Source: an uncultured Pelagibacteraceae bacterium
GTDB lineage: Bacteria > Pseudomonadota > Alphaproteobacteria > Pelagibacterales > Pelagibacteraceae
Assembly (NCBI GenBank): GCA_902580565.1
Contig: CACHLD010000002.1
Span: 64,001-128,000, forward strand
Direction: 5' to 3'
DNA: 64,000 nucleotides
Both the position numbers and the translations under genes were made by a program. The notes under the pieces are model-generated. The model ran no database searches and was not told the origin of the DNA. It saw nothing but the letters and a program-made list of their open reading frames with translations. This document shows positions 32,760-41,724 of the stretch, in pieces; position 1 is the first letter of the stretch, and each line of letters begins with the position of its first letter.

Positions 32760-33357
32760 TTAAACTTTCTAACTGCAATTTCTGGTTTTAACTTCGGGTT
32801 ATCCCAAATATAGCTGGATATTGCAATATATTTAGCCCCGGATTTTATTAATTTTTTGTAATTCAAATTATTAACTCCGCCTATTGCAACAATTGGTTTC
32901 TTTATATTTTTTCTTGCCCATTTTAAAATATTTAAATTGGCTTTTTTAGCTTTAGGTTTTAGTTTTGAATTACTGAAAGAACCAAAAGCTAAATAATCAG
33001 CTTTATTTTGGATTGCAATTTCTGCTAACAATTTTGAATTATGGCAAGTTACACCAATAATCTTTTTTTTTAGATATTTTTTTGCTTTAATTACAGAGCC
33101 ATCACTTTGGCCCAAATGACATCCGTCAGCATTAATAATTTTTGAGATATCAGGATGATCATTAATTATAAGTTTAACTTTGTATTTTTTTGTAATTTTT
33201 TTAATTTCTTTAGCAATTTTGATAATTTTACTTTTTTTAACTTTTTTAACCTTAATTGAAAAAATTTTGTATTTTTGACAATTAAAACTTTTCTTAAATC
33301 ATCATAAAAACTATCATAAATCTTATTTGGAGAGATTAAATATACTAGCTTTTTCAA
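32756..33357 (-). pseudogene. thiE: Thiamine-phosphate synthase, apparent one-base frameshift
   Basis: ThiE joins the pyrimidine and thiazole phosphates to form thiamine phosphate. The gene is split across two frames. From a TTG at 33357, the first frame gives the ThiE N terminus (YLISPNKIYDSFYDDLRK, then FFQLRLKK). The rest, from about 33235, is in another frame: KIIKIAKEIKKITKKYKVKL, INDHPDISKIINADGCHLGQSD, ADYLAFGSF and IVAIGGVNN with the usual phosphate-binding loop. One extra A in a run of seven (33232-33238, T on the + strand) would restore a 200-residue protein. Both halves show no other damage, so a sequencing/assembly error, slippage during expression or a recent mutation are all possible. 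It lies between fba and efp. Confidence 0.82.
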
Positions 33358-33362
33358 TTTGA

Positions 33363-34379
33363 TTAAGCTGCAGCTTCTTTTTCTAAATTTTCAGACCACT
33401 CTCCTTTTGAAGACAGTCCATTCATTTTTGCTCTATGATCAAAAGCTTGTTGAATGTTGTTTTGATTATTTTGGTCTTTTCCAAAAGCTTTTAATGCACT
33501 CGCTTGCAAACCTCTTCCATATGAAAAAGTAATTAAGAAATTTGTATCATTAAGTTTGTTTATTTCATTGAGGTTTTTGCTTGCTTCAATTTCTGACTGC
33601 CCTCCGGATAAAAAGGCAATGCCGGTAACTTCGCTTGGAACGTTTTTTTTTAAGCAATCTAATGTTTTTTTTGCAATTTCTTCAGCACTCGATTTGGTTT
33701 TTGAGTCAGATCCTGGAAGTATCATGTTTGGTTTTAAAACTGTTCCTTTTAAATTTACTTTATGAATTGCAAGCTCATTATAGCATTCATTTAGTACATC
33801 AGTAGTTACTTGATAACATTTATCGATATCATGAGATCCATCCATTAAAACCTCAGGCTCTACTATTGGGACCATTTTTGCTTCTTGCACTAGCGAAGCA
33901 TACCTAGCGAGAGCATGCGCGTTCGATTTTATAGATGTCAAAGATGGAAAGTGATTTCCAATTTTATAAACTGCCCTCCATTTTGTAAATCTTGCACCAA
34001 GTTCGTAATATTCTTTTAATCTTTCTCTCAGACCGTCTAGACCTTCAGTTATAGTTTCATCCGGTGATCCAGCCAAAGATTTAGCACCTTTATCAACTTT
34101 AATGCCTGGTATAGCATCGTTTTTTGAAATTAATTCCGGTATGGTTGGTCCAAGTGTAGTTTTTTGCTTTATGGTTTCGTCAAAAAGAATTACTCCTCCG
34201 ATATAATTTTTCATAGCTTTGGAGCTGAAAAGAGTTTGCCTAAAAACTAATCTATTTTTTTCAGTATTTTCTACATTAATACTTTTAAATCTTTTAGCAA
34301 TTGTACCAGTGCTTTCATCTGCCGCTAATATTCCTTTGCCTTTGGCACACATCTTTTTTGCTATTTCTTCTAATGTCAT
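33363..34379 (-). CDS. Class I fructose-bisphosphate aldolase
   Basis: A 338-residue aldolase of the class I (Schiff-base) type also found in animals and plants. ILAADESTGTIAKRF (near residue 18) carries the substrate Asp/Ser, LFDETIKQKT the next block, FTKWRAVYKIG the Lys/Arg region, VEPEVLMDGSHDI the Glu region, KGTVLKPNMILPG the Schiff-base lysine and IAFLSGGQSE the phosphate-binding stretch. It cleaves or forms fructose 1,6-bisphosphate. It follows pgk by 9 bases, in a tkt-pgk-fba order from which the usual glyceraldehyde-phosphate dehydrogenase gene is missing. Confidence 0.95.
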   Translation of the reverse strand: MTLEEIAKKMCAKGKGILAADESTGTIAKRFKSINVENTEKNRLVFRQTLFSSKAMKNYIGGVILFDETIKQKTTLGPTIPELISKNDAIPGIKVDKGAKSLAGSPDETITEGLDGLRERLKEYYELGARFTKWRAVYKIGNHFPSLTSIKSNAHALARYASLVQEAKMVPIVEPEVLMDGSHDIDKCYQVTTDVLNECYNELAIHKVNLKGTVLKPNMILPGSDSKTKSSAEEIAKKTLDCLKKNVPSEVTGIAFLSGGQSEIEASKNLNEINKLNDTNFLITFSYGRGLQASALKAFGKDQNNQNNIQQAFDHRAKMNGLSSKGEWSENLEKEAAA

Positions 34380-34388
34380 AATAGATAT

Positions 34389-35579
34389 TTATTTTAAAAC
34401 ATTGAGGCCAGGCAAGTCTTTTCCTTCAAGAAATTCTAAAAACGCTCCGCCTGCTGTTGATAAGTGTGTAAAACAAAATTTATCATTATTTTTATTAATT
34501 GCTGCAATGGTATCTCCGCCTCCAAGTATTGATATAAGAGATTTTTTTTCTGTATTTTCAGAAATTTTTTTTGCTATTGCTAAGGTACCAATGGAGAAGT
34601 TATTATTTTCAAAGTACCCTGCAGGTCCATTCCATAAAACTGTGTTCGATTGATCTATAATACTCTCAATTTTTATAATTGTTTTGGGACCAATATCTAA
34701 AATCATTTCATTTTCTTCAATAGAGTCTTGGTTTTTTGTTTTTCCAGAACCCTCAAAATAAGTTGAGACATTACAGTCGGTAGGAATAATAATATTACAA
34801 TTATGTTTTTTGGCGTCGTTATATATTTTTGCAATTATTTTATTTGAGTCTTTTTCTAATAGCGATTTTCCTACTTTAAAACCTTTAAAGGAAAAAAAAT
34901 TATTTGCCATAGCTCCAACTATAATAATATTATTTACGTTCTTTATTAAGTTAGTAATTACGTTAATTTTTGTCGAAACTTTTGATCCACCAATAATACA
35001 AGAAATTGGTTCTTTTTTATTTTGAATAATTGCATTTATAGCAGCAACTTCTTTTTTTAAGAGTGGACCAGCATAGGACTCTTTGATGTATTTTGTAATT
35101 TTGTGAATGGACGCCTGTTTTCTATGAGAACAAGAAAAAGCATCATTAATGTAAATATCGCCAAGTGAGGCGAGCTTTTTTGCAAAACTGTCATCATTTT
35201 TATTTTCTCCTTCAAAAAATCTAATATTTTCCAATAAAATAACTTCACCTTCCTTTAAGTAAGCGAATTTGCCTTTTGTCTCTTCGTTAATGTCTCCCAT
35301 AAAAAAAAATACATTTGTTTTAAGCTGTTCTTTTAAAAATTTATAAATTGGTGTTAGAGACAATTCATTATTTTTTATACCTTTAGGTCTTCCCAAATGG
35401 CTTATGATAACAATCTTAGCTTTTTTTTTTATCAAATCTTCTAAAAATGGTAAGTTTAATATAATTCTACTTTTATCTTGAATTTTTTTTTCATTTAATG
35501 GAACGTTGAAATCAAGTCTTAGAATTATTGTTTTATTCTGAACATCTAGATTTTCAGAAAAATATTTTATTTCACTCAT
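34389..35579 (-). CDS. pgk: Phosphoglycerate kinase
   Basis: A 396-residue two-domain kinase moving phosphate between 1,3-bisphosphoglycerate and ADP. ILRLDFNVPLN (about residues 19-29), ISHLGRPKG (about 59-67), ENIRFFEGE and DAFSCSHRKQAS belong to the substrate-binding N-terminal domain; IGGSKVSTKINV and SILGGGDTIAAI to the nucleotide-binding domain. The length is normal. The start is 11 bases after the tkt stop, so no gap gene lies between them. Confidence 0.96.
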   Translation of the reverse strand: MSEIKYFSENLDVQNKTIILRLDFNVPLNEKKIQDKSRIILNLPFLEDLIKKKAKIVIISHLGRPKGIKNNELSLTPIYKFLKEQLKTNVFFFMGDINEETKGKFAYLKEGEVILLENIRFFEGENKNDDSFAKKLASLGDIYINDAFSCSHRKQASIHKITKYIKESYAGPLLKKEVAAINAIIQNKKEPISCIIGGSKVSTKINVITNLIKNVNNIIIVGAMANNFFSFKGFKVGKSLLEKDSNKIIAKIYNDAKKHNCNIIIPTDCNVSTYFEGSGKTKNQDSIEENEMILDIGPKTIIKIESIIDQSNTVLWNGPAGYFENNNFSIGTLAIAKKISENTEKKSLISILGGGDTIAAINKNNDKFCFTHLSTAGGAFLEFLEGKDLPGLNVLK

Positions 35580-35590
35580 TGGTACTAATT

Positions 35591-37573
35591 TTATTTTCTT
35601 AGCTTTTTTTGAATAGACAGCACTATTTTTTCTGCTGACAAACTGAGATGCTCGTATATCTTTTTATAAGGTGCACTTTCACCAAATCTATTAACACCTA
35701 ATGACATACCTTTATCTTTAGTATATTTTTTCCATGAAGAAACATCTCCAGCTTCAATTGAAACAATCAATGACTCTTCATCTAGAATATCTTTTTTAAA
35801 ATCGTCGGATTGTTTATCAAAAAGTTCTTGGCACGGCATTGAAACTACTTTGGACTCAATATTATTTTTTGTTAATTGATTGTGAACATCTAAGGCTAAT
35901 TCAACTTCTGATCCGGATGCCACCAAGGTAACCTCGCTGGCATGTGAAGTCATTTTAACTATATATGCTCCATTTTCACATTTGTTTTTTTCTGAATATT
36001 TAGGATTAATGTAAGGTAATTTTTGTCTTGATAAAGCAATTGCACTTGGAGTATTTTTACTTTTAAGAGCAATCTCCCAACATTCAAGTGTTTCATTTAT
36101 GTCAGCAGGACGAAAAACATTCAGATTAGGAATTGCTCTTAAACCAGTTAATTGTTCTACAGGTTGATGAGTTGGACCATCTTCACCTAATCCAATAGAG
36201 TCATGAGAAAAAATAAAAATTACTCTCAAGCCCATTAAAGCAGCAAGCCTAACTGATGGTTTACAATAATCAGAAAAAATTAAAAAGGTTCCTCCGTAAG
36301 GAATAAATCCACTATATAATGCAATCCCATTCATAATAGCTGACATTCCATGTTCTCTGACTCCATAATGAATATAATTTCCATCAAAATTTTTTGAACT
36401 AATTACTTTAGAGTTGCTTGTTTTAGTATTATTTGATCCGCTGAGATCGGCTGAACCACCGATTAACTGAGGCAAAATATTTGAAATAGTTTGGATAGCA
36501 GCCGACGAACATTGTCTAGTTGCCATACTTGGTTTTGACTCAAAATATTTTGTTTTTTCTTTTTTAATTAAATTTTCAAGATCTTTTAGGTCAGACTCTG
36601 TATATGTACCTCTTAACTCCGATTTAATGTTGAGGTTTTTTTTGTTTAATGTATCTAACCATTTTTCCTCTAATTCTGCTCCTTTTTTACCAATTTTTCT
36701 CCAAGCATTTAAAATATCTTCAGGTATCTCAAATGGCTCACTGTTCCATTTAAGTTTTTTTCGTACTAAAGTAATTTCTTCATCACCAAGAGGAGAGCCA
36801 TGTGAAGAAGCTTTTCCAGATTTATTTGGAGATCCAAACCCAATAATAGTTTTGCAAGATATAATAGTTGGTTTTTTTGCTTTAGACGCTTTAGTTATCG
36901 CTTTAGAAATTTGCTTTTCGTCATGTCCATTAATTTCTAAAAAATTCCACCCATAAGCTTCAAACCTTTTTTTATAATTATCAGATACACTTAGAGAAGT
37001 AGAACCGTCAATTGAGATTTTATTATTATCAAAAAAAACTACTAGGTTTTTTAGTTTTAGATGACCTGCTAAACTCATTACTTCATGACTAATTCCTTCC
37101 ATTAAATCTCCATCGCTTGCAAAAACATAAGTTTTGTTGTTGATTAGAGTTGGCCCAAATTTTTTTTTTAATATTTCTTCAGCAATCGCCATTCCAACCG
37201 CATTACCAAGACCTTGTCCTAAAGGCCCGGTAGTAGTTTCAATGCCTGTATCTTTTTTATACTCAGGATGACCAGCGCAAATAGAATTTAGTTGGCGGAA
37301 ATTTTTAATATCATTAATTGAAACACTTTTATAACCTGTCAAATAAAGTAATGAGTATAAAAGCATGGAGCCATGGCCCGCAGATAAAATAAAACGATCT
37401 CTGTTTACCCAGTTAGGATTTTTAGGATTAAACCTCAGGTGGTATTTAAATAAAACTGTCGCGACATCTGCCATACCCATTGGCATACCAGGGTGACCTG
37501 AATTTGCTTTTTGTACAGCGTCAATAGACAAAAATCTTATTGCGTTTGAAAGTTGATTAAATTTTACGTTCAC
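35591..37573 (-). CDS. tkt: Transketolase
   Basis: A ThDP-dependent enzyme of 660 residues, normal for bacterial transketolase. NSGHPGMPMGMA (about 20-31), FILSAGHGSMLLY, GPLGQGLGNAVGMAIAEE and SDGDLMEGIS-HE (ThDP-Mg motif) lie in the first domain; GVREHGMSAIMNG with the catalytic Glu and DSIGLGEDGPTHQPVEQL in the second. It acts in the non-oxidative pentose phosphate pathway with the transaldolase at 27472-28170. The start is GTG at 37573. It heads the minus-strand gene run that ends with typA. Confidence 0.96.
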   Translation of the reverse strand: MNVKFNQLSNAIRFLSIDAVQKANSGHPGMPMGMADVATVLFKYHLRFNPKNPNWVNRDRFILSAGHGSMLLYSLLYLTGYKSVSINDIKNFRQLNSICAGHPEYKKDTGIETTTGPLGQGLGNAVGMAIAEEILKKKFGPTLINNKTYVFASDGDLMEGISHEVMSLAGHLKLKNLVVFFDNNKISIDGSTSLSVSDNYKKRFEAYGWNFLEINGHDEKQISKAITKASKAKKPTIISCKTIIGFGSPNKSGKASSHGSPLGDEEITLVRKKLKWNSEPFEIPEDILNAWRKIGKKGAELEEKWLDTLNKKNLNIKSELRGTYTESDLKDLENLIKKEKTKYFESKPSMATRQCSSAAIQTISNILPQLIGGSADLSGSNNTKTSNSKVISSKNFDGNYIHYGVREHGMSAIMNGIALYSGFIPYGGTFLIFSDYCKPSVRLAALMGLRVIFIFSHDSIGLGEDGPTHQPVEQLTGLRAIPNLNVFRPADINETLECWEIALKSKNTPSAIALSRQKLPYINPKYSEKNKCENGAYIVKMTSHASEVTLVASGSEVELALDVHNQLTKNNIESKVVSMPCQELFDKQSDDFKKDILDEESLIVSIEAGDVSSWKKYTKDKGMSLGVNRFGESAPYKKIYEHLSLSAEKIVLSIQKKLRK

Positions 37574-37585
37574 AATTAAATTACC

Positions 37586-37612
37586 TATATAGACTTAAAG
37601 TAAGTATATCAA
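37586..37612 (-). promoter_or_regulatory. Candidate promoter for tkt operon
   Basis: In the 59-base divergent gap, the minus strand has TTGATA (37612-37607) and TATATA (37591-37586) with a 15-base spacer; a 17-base spacer would use TATAGG instead. The first tkt codon lies 12 bases further on, so the leader would be very short. Weak evidence by sequence only. Confidence 0.3.
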
Positions 37613-37632
37613 TAATATGATATAAAAAACAT

Positions 37633-37956
37633 ATGAGTAATTTTGAAAAAAAAGAAAAGAATTTAAATGAGTTGATTGAAAAATTGAATACTTTGACATC
37701 AACTTATTCACATTCCTCATATGAAACAGAAAAAATTAAAACCGAAAAAAATGAATTACTTAGACAAAAAGCAATAATAGAAAATAAAAATCAAGAACTT
37801 ATGAGAGAACATAAATATTTAAAAACAAAAATATCTGAACTTAAAGAAGAAGTTAACAAAAAATCATCTCTAGAGGATAGATTTAATCAGGATATAGAAG
37901 AACTTAGCCAAGAAACAGAAAATTTGGTTAACGAGATTGAAAAATGGCAAACGTAA
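37633..37956 (+). CDS. Coiled-coil protein, DUF4164-like
   Basis: A 107-residue protein that is almost wholly a predicted coiled coil, rich in Glu, Lys, Leu and Asn, without signal peptide or membrane segment. In many alphaproteobacteria a DUF4164-type coiled-coil gene stands directly before zapA; here it overlaps zapA by 13 bases. A role in the division ring together with ZapA is plausible but is inferred from position only. It starts 59 bases from the divergent tkt gene. Confidence 0.65.
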   Translation: MSNFEKKEKNLNELIEKLNTLTSTYSHSSYETEKIKTEKNELLRQKAIIENKNQELMREHKYLKTKISELKEEVNKKSSLEDRFNQDIEELSQETENLVNEIEKWQT

Positions 37957-38390
37957 ATATTAAATTTAATAATAAAGATTACATACTTTCCTGTGATGAC
38001 GGGCAAGAGGAGTCTCTCAAAACTTTAACCAAGTTTTTAAATAAAAAATATGATGAGTTAAAAAATAAACTTGGGAATATTGGAGAAAATAAACTTTTAT
38101 TAATTACAACAATTCAACTAGTAGATGATTATTTTGATTTAAAAAAAAGAGTGAGCGTTCAAAAAAATAAAACAGACGAACTTGCAAAAAAATTTAAAGA
38201 ATTAAAAAAATTGGCAATAATTTATAAAGACAATAAAGATAAAGAAATATCAAATTTAAACAATGAATTAGATAAATTTAAAAAAGCAATTCAAGAAAGT
38301 AACGATCTTTATGAAACCATGCTTGATAAAACAACCGAGTCTCTTGAAAAAATAATATTAAATACAGAGTCTATTTCTAAAATTCAGTAA
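37944..38390 (+). CDS. zapA: Cell division protein ZapA
   Basis: A 148-residue ZapA-type protein that promotes bundling of FtsZ filaments at the division site. The N-terminal globular part shows NIKFNNKDYILSCDDGQEE and then LLITTIQLVDDYFDLK, matching the family pattern of a small beta sheet followed by a long helix. The rest is a coiled coil, longer than in E. coli ZapA (109). It overlaps the upstream coiled-coil gene; its stop is followed directly by the ATG of the folate cyclo-ligase gene, so no 6S RNA fits between them as it does in many relatives. Confidence 0.78.
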   Translation: MANVNIKFNNKDYILSCDDGQEESLKTLTKFLNKKYDELKNKLGNIGENKLLLITTIQLVDDYFDLKKRVSVQKNKTDELAKKFKELKKLAIIYKDNKDKEISNLNNELDKFKKAIQESNDLYETMLDKTTESLEKIILNTESISKIQ

Positions 38391-38945
38391 ATGCATAAAA
38401 AAGAGGGTTTAAGAAAAAAATATTTTTCTAAGAGAAGAAGAAATTATTTTGATATTAATATAAATTTTTTCGATCCTTTGATTAATTTAATTAACAAAAG
38501 ATACAAAAAAAAAAATATCAACCTATCAATATATTATCCATCCTCTTATGAAGTTAATGTCTTAAAAATTTTTGAAACAAAAATTATTAGAAATTTAACT
38601 GTTTTATTACCAGTAATAAAAAATAAGAATATTATGTTATTTCATAAATGGAAAAAAAATGATGTTTTGAATGTAAATAAATTTGGAATGCTTGAGCCTG
38701 CCATTTTTTTAAATCCTGTTTATCCAAATATTATGTTGGTCCCTTTATTAGCTTATGATAATAAAAAAAATAGACTAGGTTATGGCGGTGGTTTTTATGA
38801 TAGATATCTAAATAAATATTTAAAATCGTACAATAATGTTTTAACAATCGGAATTGCTTTTTCTTTTCAAAAACATAAGAACCTTCCCGTAAATAAAAAA
38901 GACGTAAAATTAAATCATATTTTAACTGAGAAAGGTCTCTACTAA
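38391..38945 (+). CDS. 5-formyltetrahydrofolate cyclo-ligase
   Basis: A 184-residue ATP-dependent enzyme turning 5-formyl-THF into 5,10-methenyl-THF. The C-terminal RLGYGGGFYDRYL with the Gly-rich loop and Asp-Arg is diagnostic; LVPLLAYDNKKNRLG just before it is also typical. The N-terminal substrate part is Lys/Asn-rich and diverged. It follows zapA without a gap and shares one base with the next gene. Confidence 0.85.
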   Translation: MHKKEGLRKKYFSKRRRNYFDININFFDPLINLINKRYKKKNINLSIYYPSSYEVNVLKIFETKIIRNLTVLLPVIKNKNIMLFHKWKKNDVLNVNKFGMLEPAIFLNPVYPNIMLVPLLAYDNKKNRLGYGGGFYDRYLNKYLKSYNNVLTIGIAFSFQKHKNLPVNKKDVKLNHILTEKGLY

Positions 38946-39751
38946 TGAAAATTCTCATTCTAGGAGATATAATGGGTCCACCAGGAAGAAAAGCGATTAA
39001 AAAAAACTTGTCTATAATTAAAAAAGAAAATTCAATCGATTTTACAATTATTAATGGTGAAAACGCTGCAGACGACGGAAGAGGAATTACAAAAGTTATT
39101 GCCGAAGAATTGTTTTCAAACGGCGCAGATGTAATTACTTCTGGAAATCATATTTGGGATAAAAAAGAGACAACTGATTACATTAATTTTGAAAATAGAC
39201 TATTAAGACCTGCTAATTTAGCCGAAGGTTCTCCTGGGAATGGGTATGGAATTTATTTTACCAAAAATGATAAATTTAAAATTGGAGTCATAAATTTGAT
39301 GGGGAATGTTTTTATGAAAAAAACAGATGATGTTTTTGAGGTGGCTAAAAGAATAAAAAGAAAGATTATATTAAAAAAAAATGTAGATTTTATAATAGTT
39401 GATTTTCATGGAGAAATTACTAGTGAAAAAATGGCAATCGGTCATTTCTTTGATGGTGTTACTACAGGTGTTGTTGGCACACACACCCATGTTCCTACAG
39501 CCGACACAAGAATTTTGAAAAAAGGTACAGCTTACCAAACAGATATCGGTATGTGTGGTGATTATGACTCAGTCATTGGAATGAATAAAGAAAATTCTAT
39601 TAAAAAATTTTTGAAGGATAAAGATGCAATTACACATTTTCCTGCTGAAGGAGAAGCAACATTGTCTGGGATAATAATAGATGCAGACCACGATACGGGT
39701 CTTGCAAAAAAAATTACTAGATTAATTTATGGCGGAAGTTTAACCAAATAA
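38945..39751 (+). CDS. TIGR00282-type metallophosphoesterase (YmdB-like)
   Basis: A 268-residue calcineurin-like phosphoesterase. ILGDIMGPPGRKAIKK (residues about 3-18) begins with the Asp metal ligand, INGENAADDGRGIT follows, TSGNHIWDKKE is the Asn-His motif, and VDFHGEITSEK and GTHTHVPTAD supply the remaining His ligands. Bacillus YmdB of this family hydrolyses cyclic nucleotides; the substrate here is unknown. The start overlaps the cyclo-ligase stop and yebC follows after 2 bases. Confidence 0.88.
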   Translation: MKILILGDIMGPPGRKAIKKNLSIIKKENSIDFTIINGENAADDGRGITKVIAEELFSNGADVITSGNHIWDKKETTDYINFENRLLRPANLAEGSPGNGYGIYFTKNDKFKIGVINLMGNVFMKKTDDVFEVAKRIKRKIILKKNVDFIIVDFHGEITSEKMAIGHFFDGVTTGVVGTHTHVPTADTRILKKGTAYQTDIGMCGDYDSVIGMNKENSIKKFLKDKDAITHFPAEGEATLSGIIIDADHDTGLAKKITRLIYGGSLTK

Positions 39752-39753
39752 AT

Positions 39754-40485
39754 ATGGCAGGTCATTCACATTGGGCTGGTATTAAGCACAAAAAAGGAAG
39801 AGCAGATAAGGAAAGATCTAAAATTTTTTCAAAGCTTTCCAGAGAAATAACTGTTGCTGCAAAATTAGGTGATAAAGATCCAGATATGAATCCAAGACTA
39901 AGAGCTGCTATTCAATCTGCAAAAGAGGCAAATATGCCTAAAGATAACATTGCAAGAGCAATAAGCAAATCAGAAATAAGTAACGATAAAAACTATGAGA
40001 ATTTACGATATGAGGGTTTCGGTCCATTTAATATAGCAATAATAATTGAAAGTTTAACAGATAATAAGAATAGATCGGCCTCATCAATCAGAACAATTTT
40101 ACAGAAAAAAGGTGGAAGACTAGGAGAAACTGGTTCAACAAAACACCTTTTTTCAAATTGTGGAGTTTTACATATAGACAAAGAAAGATGCAGTGATGAG
40201 GAGGCTTTTGAAATAGCATCTAATTTAGGAGCAAAAGATTGTTTCAATTTTAAAATTTATCACGAAATTATCTCAAAAAAAGACGACTTTTATAAAATTA
40301 AAAATGAACTAGAAAAGAAATTCGGTAATTTAAGATACTCTGATATAGAGTGGAGACCTTTAAATTTTGTTAATTTAAACAAAGAACAGAAAGAAAAAAT
40401 TTTAGATATTTTAGAAAATTTGGAGGAGTTAGATGATGTTCAAAAAATTTATACTAATGCAGCATTAAAAAATGATGAAAAATGA
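39754..40485 (+). CDS. yebC: YebC/PmpR family protein
   Basis: A 243-residue member of the YebC family, which acts as a transcription factor in some bacteria and has more recently been linked to translation of proline-rich stretches. MAGHSHWAGIKHKKGRADKE is the invariant start; LRAAIQSAKEANMPKDNIAR, YEGFGPFNIAIIIE and NKNRSASSIRTILQKKGG are the other conserved blocks. It overlaps the RuvC-like gene by 4 bases. In other alphaproteobacteria yebC commonly precedes ruvCAB. Confidence 0.95.
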   Translation: MAGHSHWAGIKHKKGRADKERSKIFSKLSREITVAAKLGDKDPDMNPRLRAAIQSAKEANMPKDNIARAISKSEISNDKNYENLRYEGFGPFNIAIIIESLTDNKNRSASSIRTILQKKGGRLGETGSTKHLFSNCGVLHIDKERCSDEEAFEIASNLGAKDCFNFKIYHEIISKKDDFYKIKNELEKKFGNLRYSDIEWRPLNFVNLNKEQKEKILDILENLEELDDVQKIYTNAALKNDEK

Positions 40486-40964
40486 AAATTATTGGAATTG
40501 ACCCTGGTTTAACTGGTGCCATAGCAGTTTTGAAAAACAGTAAAGTTTTAAATGTTTTTGATATGCCTGTAATGTCAGAAGGCAAAAAAAACAAAAGACA
40601 ATTGAATAGCGCTCAATTAGTAAAATTATTAAGAGATAATATTTTAGAAAATGAAGAAATTTCAGTTGTTGTTGAACAAGTGAATGCTATGCCGGGTCAA
40701 GGAGTAACTAGTATGTTTAATTTTGGACAGACCTTTGGAGCAATAAAAGGAATTTGTGCAGCTTTGGGCCTTCCTATTTTTTTTGTTAGACCCTCGAAAT
40801 GGAAAAAGCATTTCGAATTAATTAATTCTTCAAAAGACTCTAGCAGGACAAAAGTAATTGAAATGTATCCATCTCTATCAGATAATCTTTCAAAAAAAAA
40901 AGATGTAAATAAATCAGACGCTATCCTCATAGCGAGATTTTATAGTGAGACACGTTTAAAATAA
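40482..40964 (+). CDS. RuvC-like Holliday junction resolvase, phage-type variant
   Basis: A 160-residue RNase H-fold nuclease standing where ruvC is expected (behind yebC). Catalytic acids are visible as D7 (GIDPGLTGA), E65 (VVVEQV) and D146 (KSDAILIA). The middle, NAMPGQGVTSMFNFGQTFGA, differs from cellular RuvC and resembles RuvC-like proteins of phages and plasmids. ruvA and ruvB, which normally follow, are absent: 78 bases later tolQ begins. It may resolve junctions without the RuvAB motor or with distant partners. Family is clear; exact function is inferred. Confidence 0.75.
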   Translation: MKIIGIDPGLTGAIAVLKNSKVLNVFDMPVMSEGKKNKRQLNSAQLVKLLRDNILENEEISVVVEQVNAMPGQGVTSMFNFGQTFGAIKGICAALGLPIFFVRPSKWKKHFELINSSKDSSRTKVIEMYPSLSDNLSKKKDVNKSDAILIARFYSETRLK

Positions 40965-41042
40965 GATATTTAAATAAAGTTATTATACATTTTACTTCAA
41001 AAACGCCAAATTCATGACACATTCTAAAAGTAATTAAACTCA

Positions 41043-41723
41043 ATGGAACAAGAAATTGCGTCACAGATTGTTGGTTTAGGCGGAAGCTCTGACTTTTCTT
41101 TATGGAAGCTTTTTTTACGAGCTGATTTTGTAGTAAAATTTGTTATTATTCTCTTAATTGCTAGTTCAATTTTTTCTTGGGCTTTAATATTTGATAAATT
41201 TAAATTATTCAAAAGTATAAATGCCTCAACAGAAGATTTTGAAAAAAAATTTTGGAAAGCTAAGTCTGCAGAAAGTTTTAATAATAACCTTCCATCAAAT
41301 TCAAAAGATCCAGCTACTATTATCTTTAAAACAGCAATGAATGAATTAATGAAAACCAAAAGACAATCATCAGCTGTTCAAACCGCAAGAGTAGAAAGAA
41401 TTTTAGAAATTGCCACAGATAATGAAATAAAAAAAATAGAAAAAAATTTTACTTTTTTAGCAACAATTGGATCAACAGCACCTTTTATAGGATTATTTGG
41501 AACAGTGTGGGGTATAATGAATTCTTTTCAATCAATAGCGATTTCAAGAAATACAAGTTTAGCAATAGTTGCTCCAGGAATTGCTGAAGCTTTATTTGCA
41601 ACTGCCCTTGGTTTGCTTGCTGCGATCCCTGCTGTTGTTGCTTACAATAAGTTTAATAGTGACTCTAAAAGATATATTTCTAAGATAGACAATTTTTCTA
41701 AAAGATTTTTATCAATAATATAA
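41043..41723 (+). CDS. tolQ: Tol-Pal system protein TolQ
   Basis: Inner-membrane proton-channel subunit of 226 residues, related to ExbB and MotA. There are three membrane segments (about residues 32-50, 138-158 and 172-195). FLATIGSTAPFIGLFGTVWGIMNSF and APGIAEALFATALGLLAAIPAV contain the conserved pore-lining residues. With TolR it uses the proton gradient to drive TolA and tighten the outer membrane during division. It begins 78 bases after the RuvC-like gene and opens the tol-pal operon. Confidence 0.95.
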   Translation: MEQEIASQIVGLGGSSDFSLWKLFLRADFVVKFVIILLIASSIFSWALIFDKFKLFKSINASTEDFEKKFWKAKSAESFNNNLPSNSKDPATIIFKTAMNELMKTKRQSSAVQTARVERILEIATDNEIKKIEKNFTFLATIGSTAPFIGLFGTVWGIMNSFQSIAISRNTSLAIVAPGIAEALFATALGLLAAIPAVVAYNKFNSDSKRYISKIDNFSKRFLSII

Positions 41724-41724
41724 A

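Noticed and set aside
33166-33357. A separate 63-residue hypothetical protein before a short ThiE
   Set aside because: Its sequence is the normal ThiE N terminus; it is better explained as the first half of a frameshifted thiE.
38385-38395. 6S RNA gene expected between zapA and the folate cyclo-ligase
   Set aside because: The two coding sequences abut with no spare bases, so the RNA cannot be at this place.
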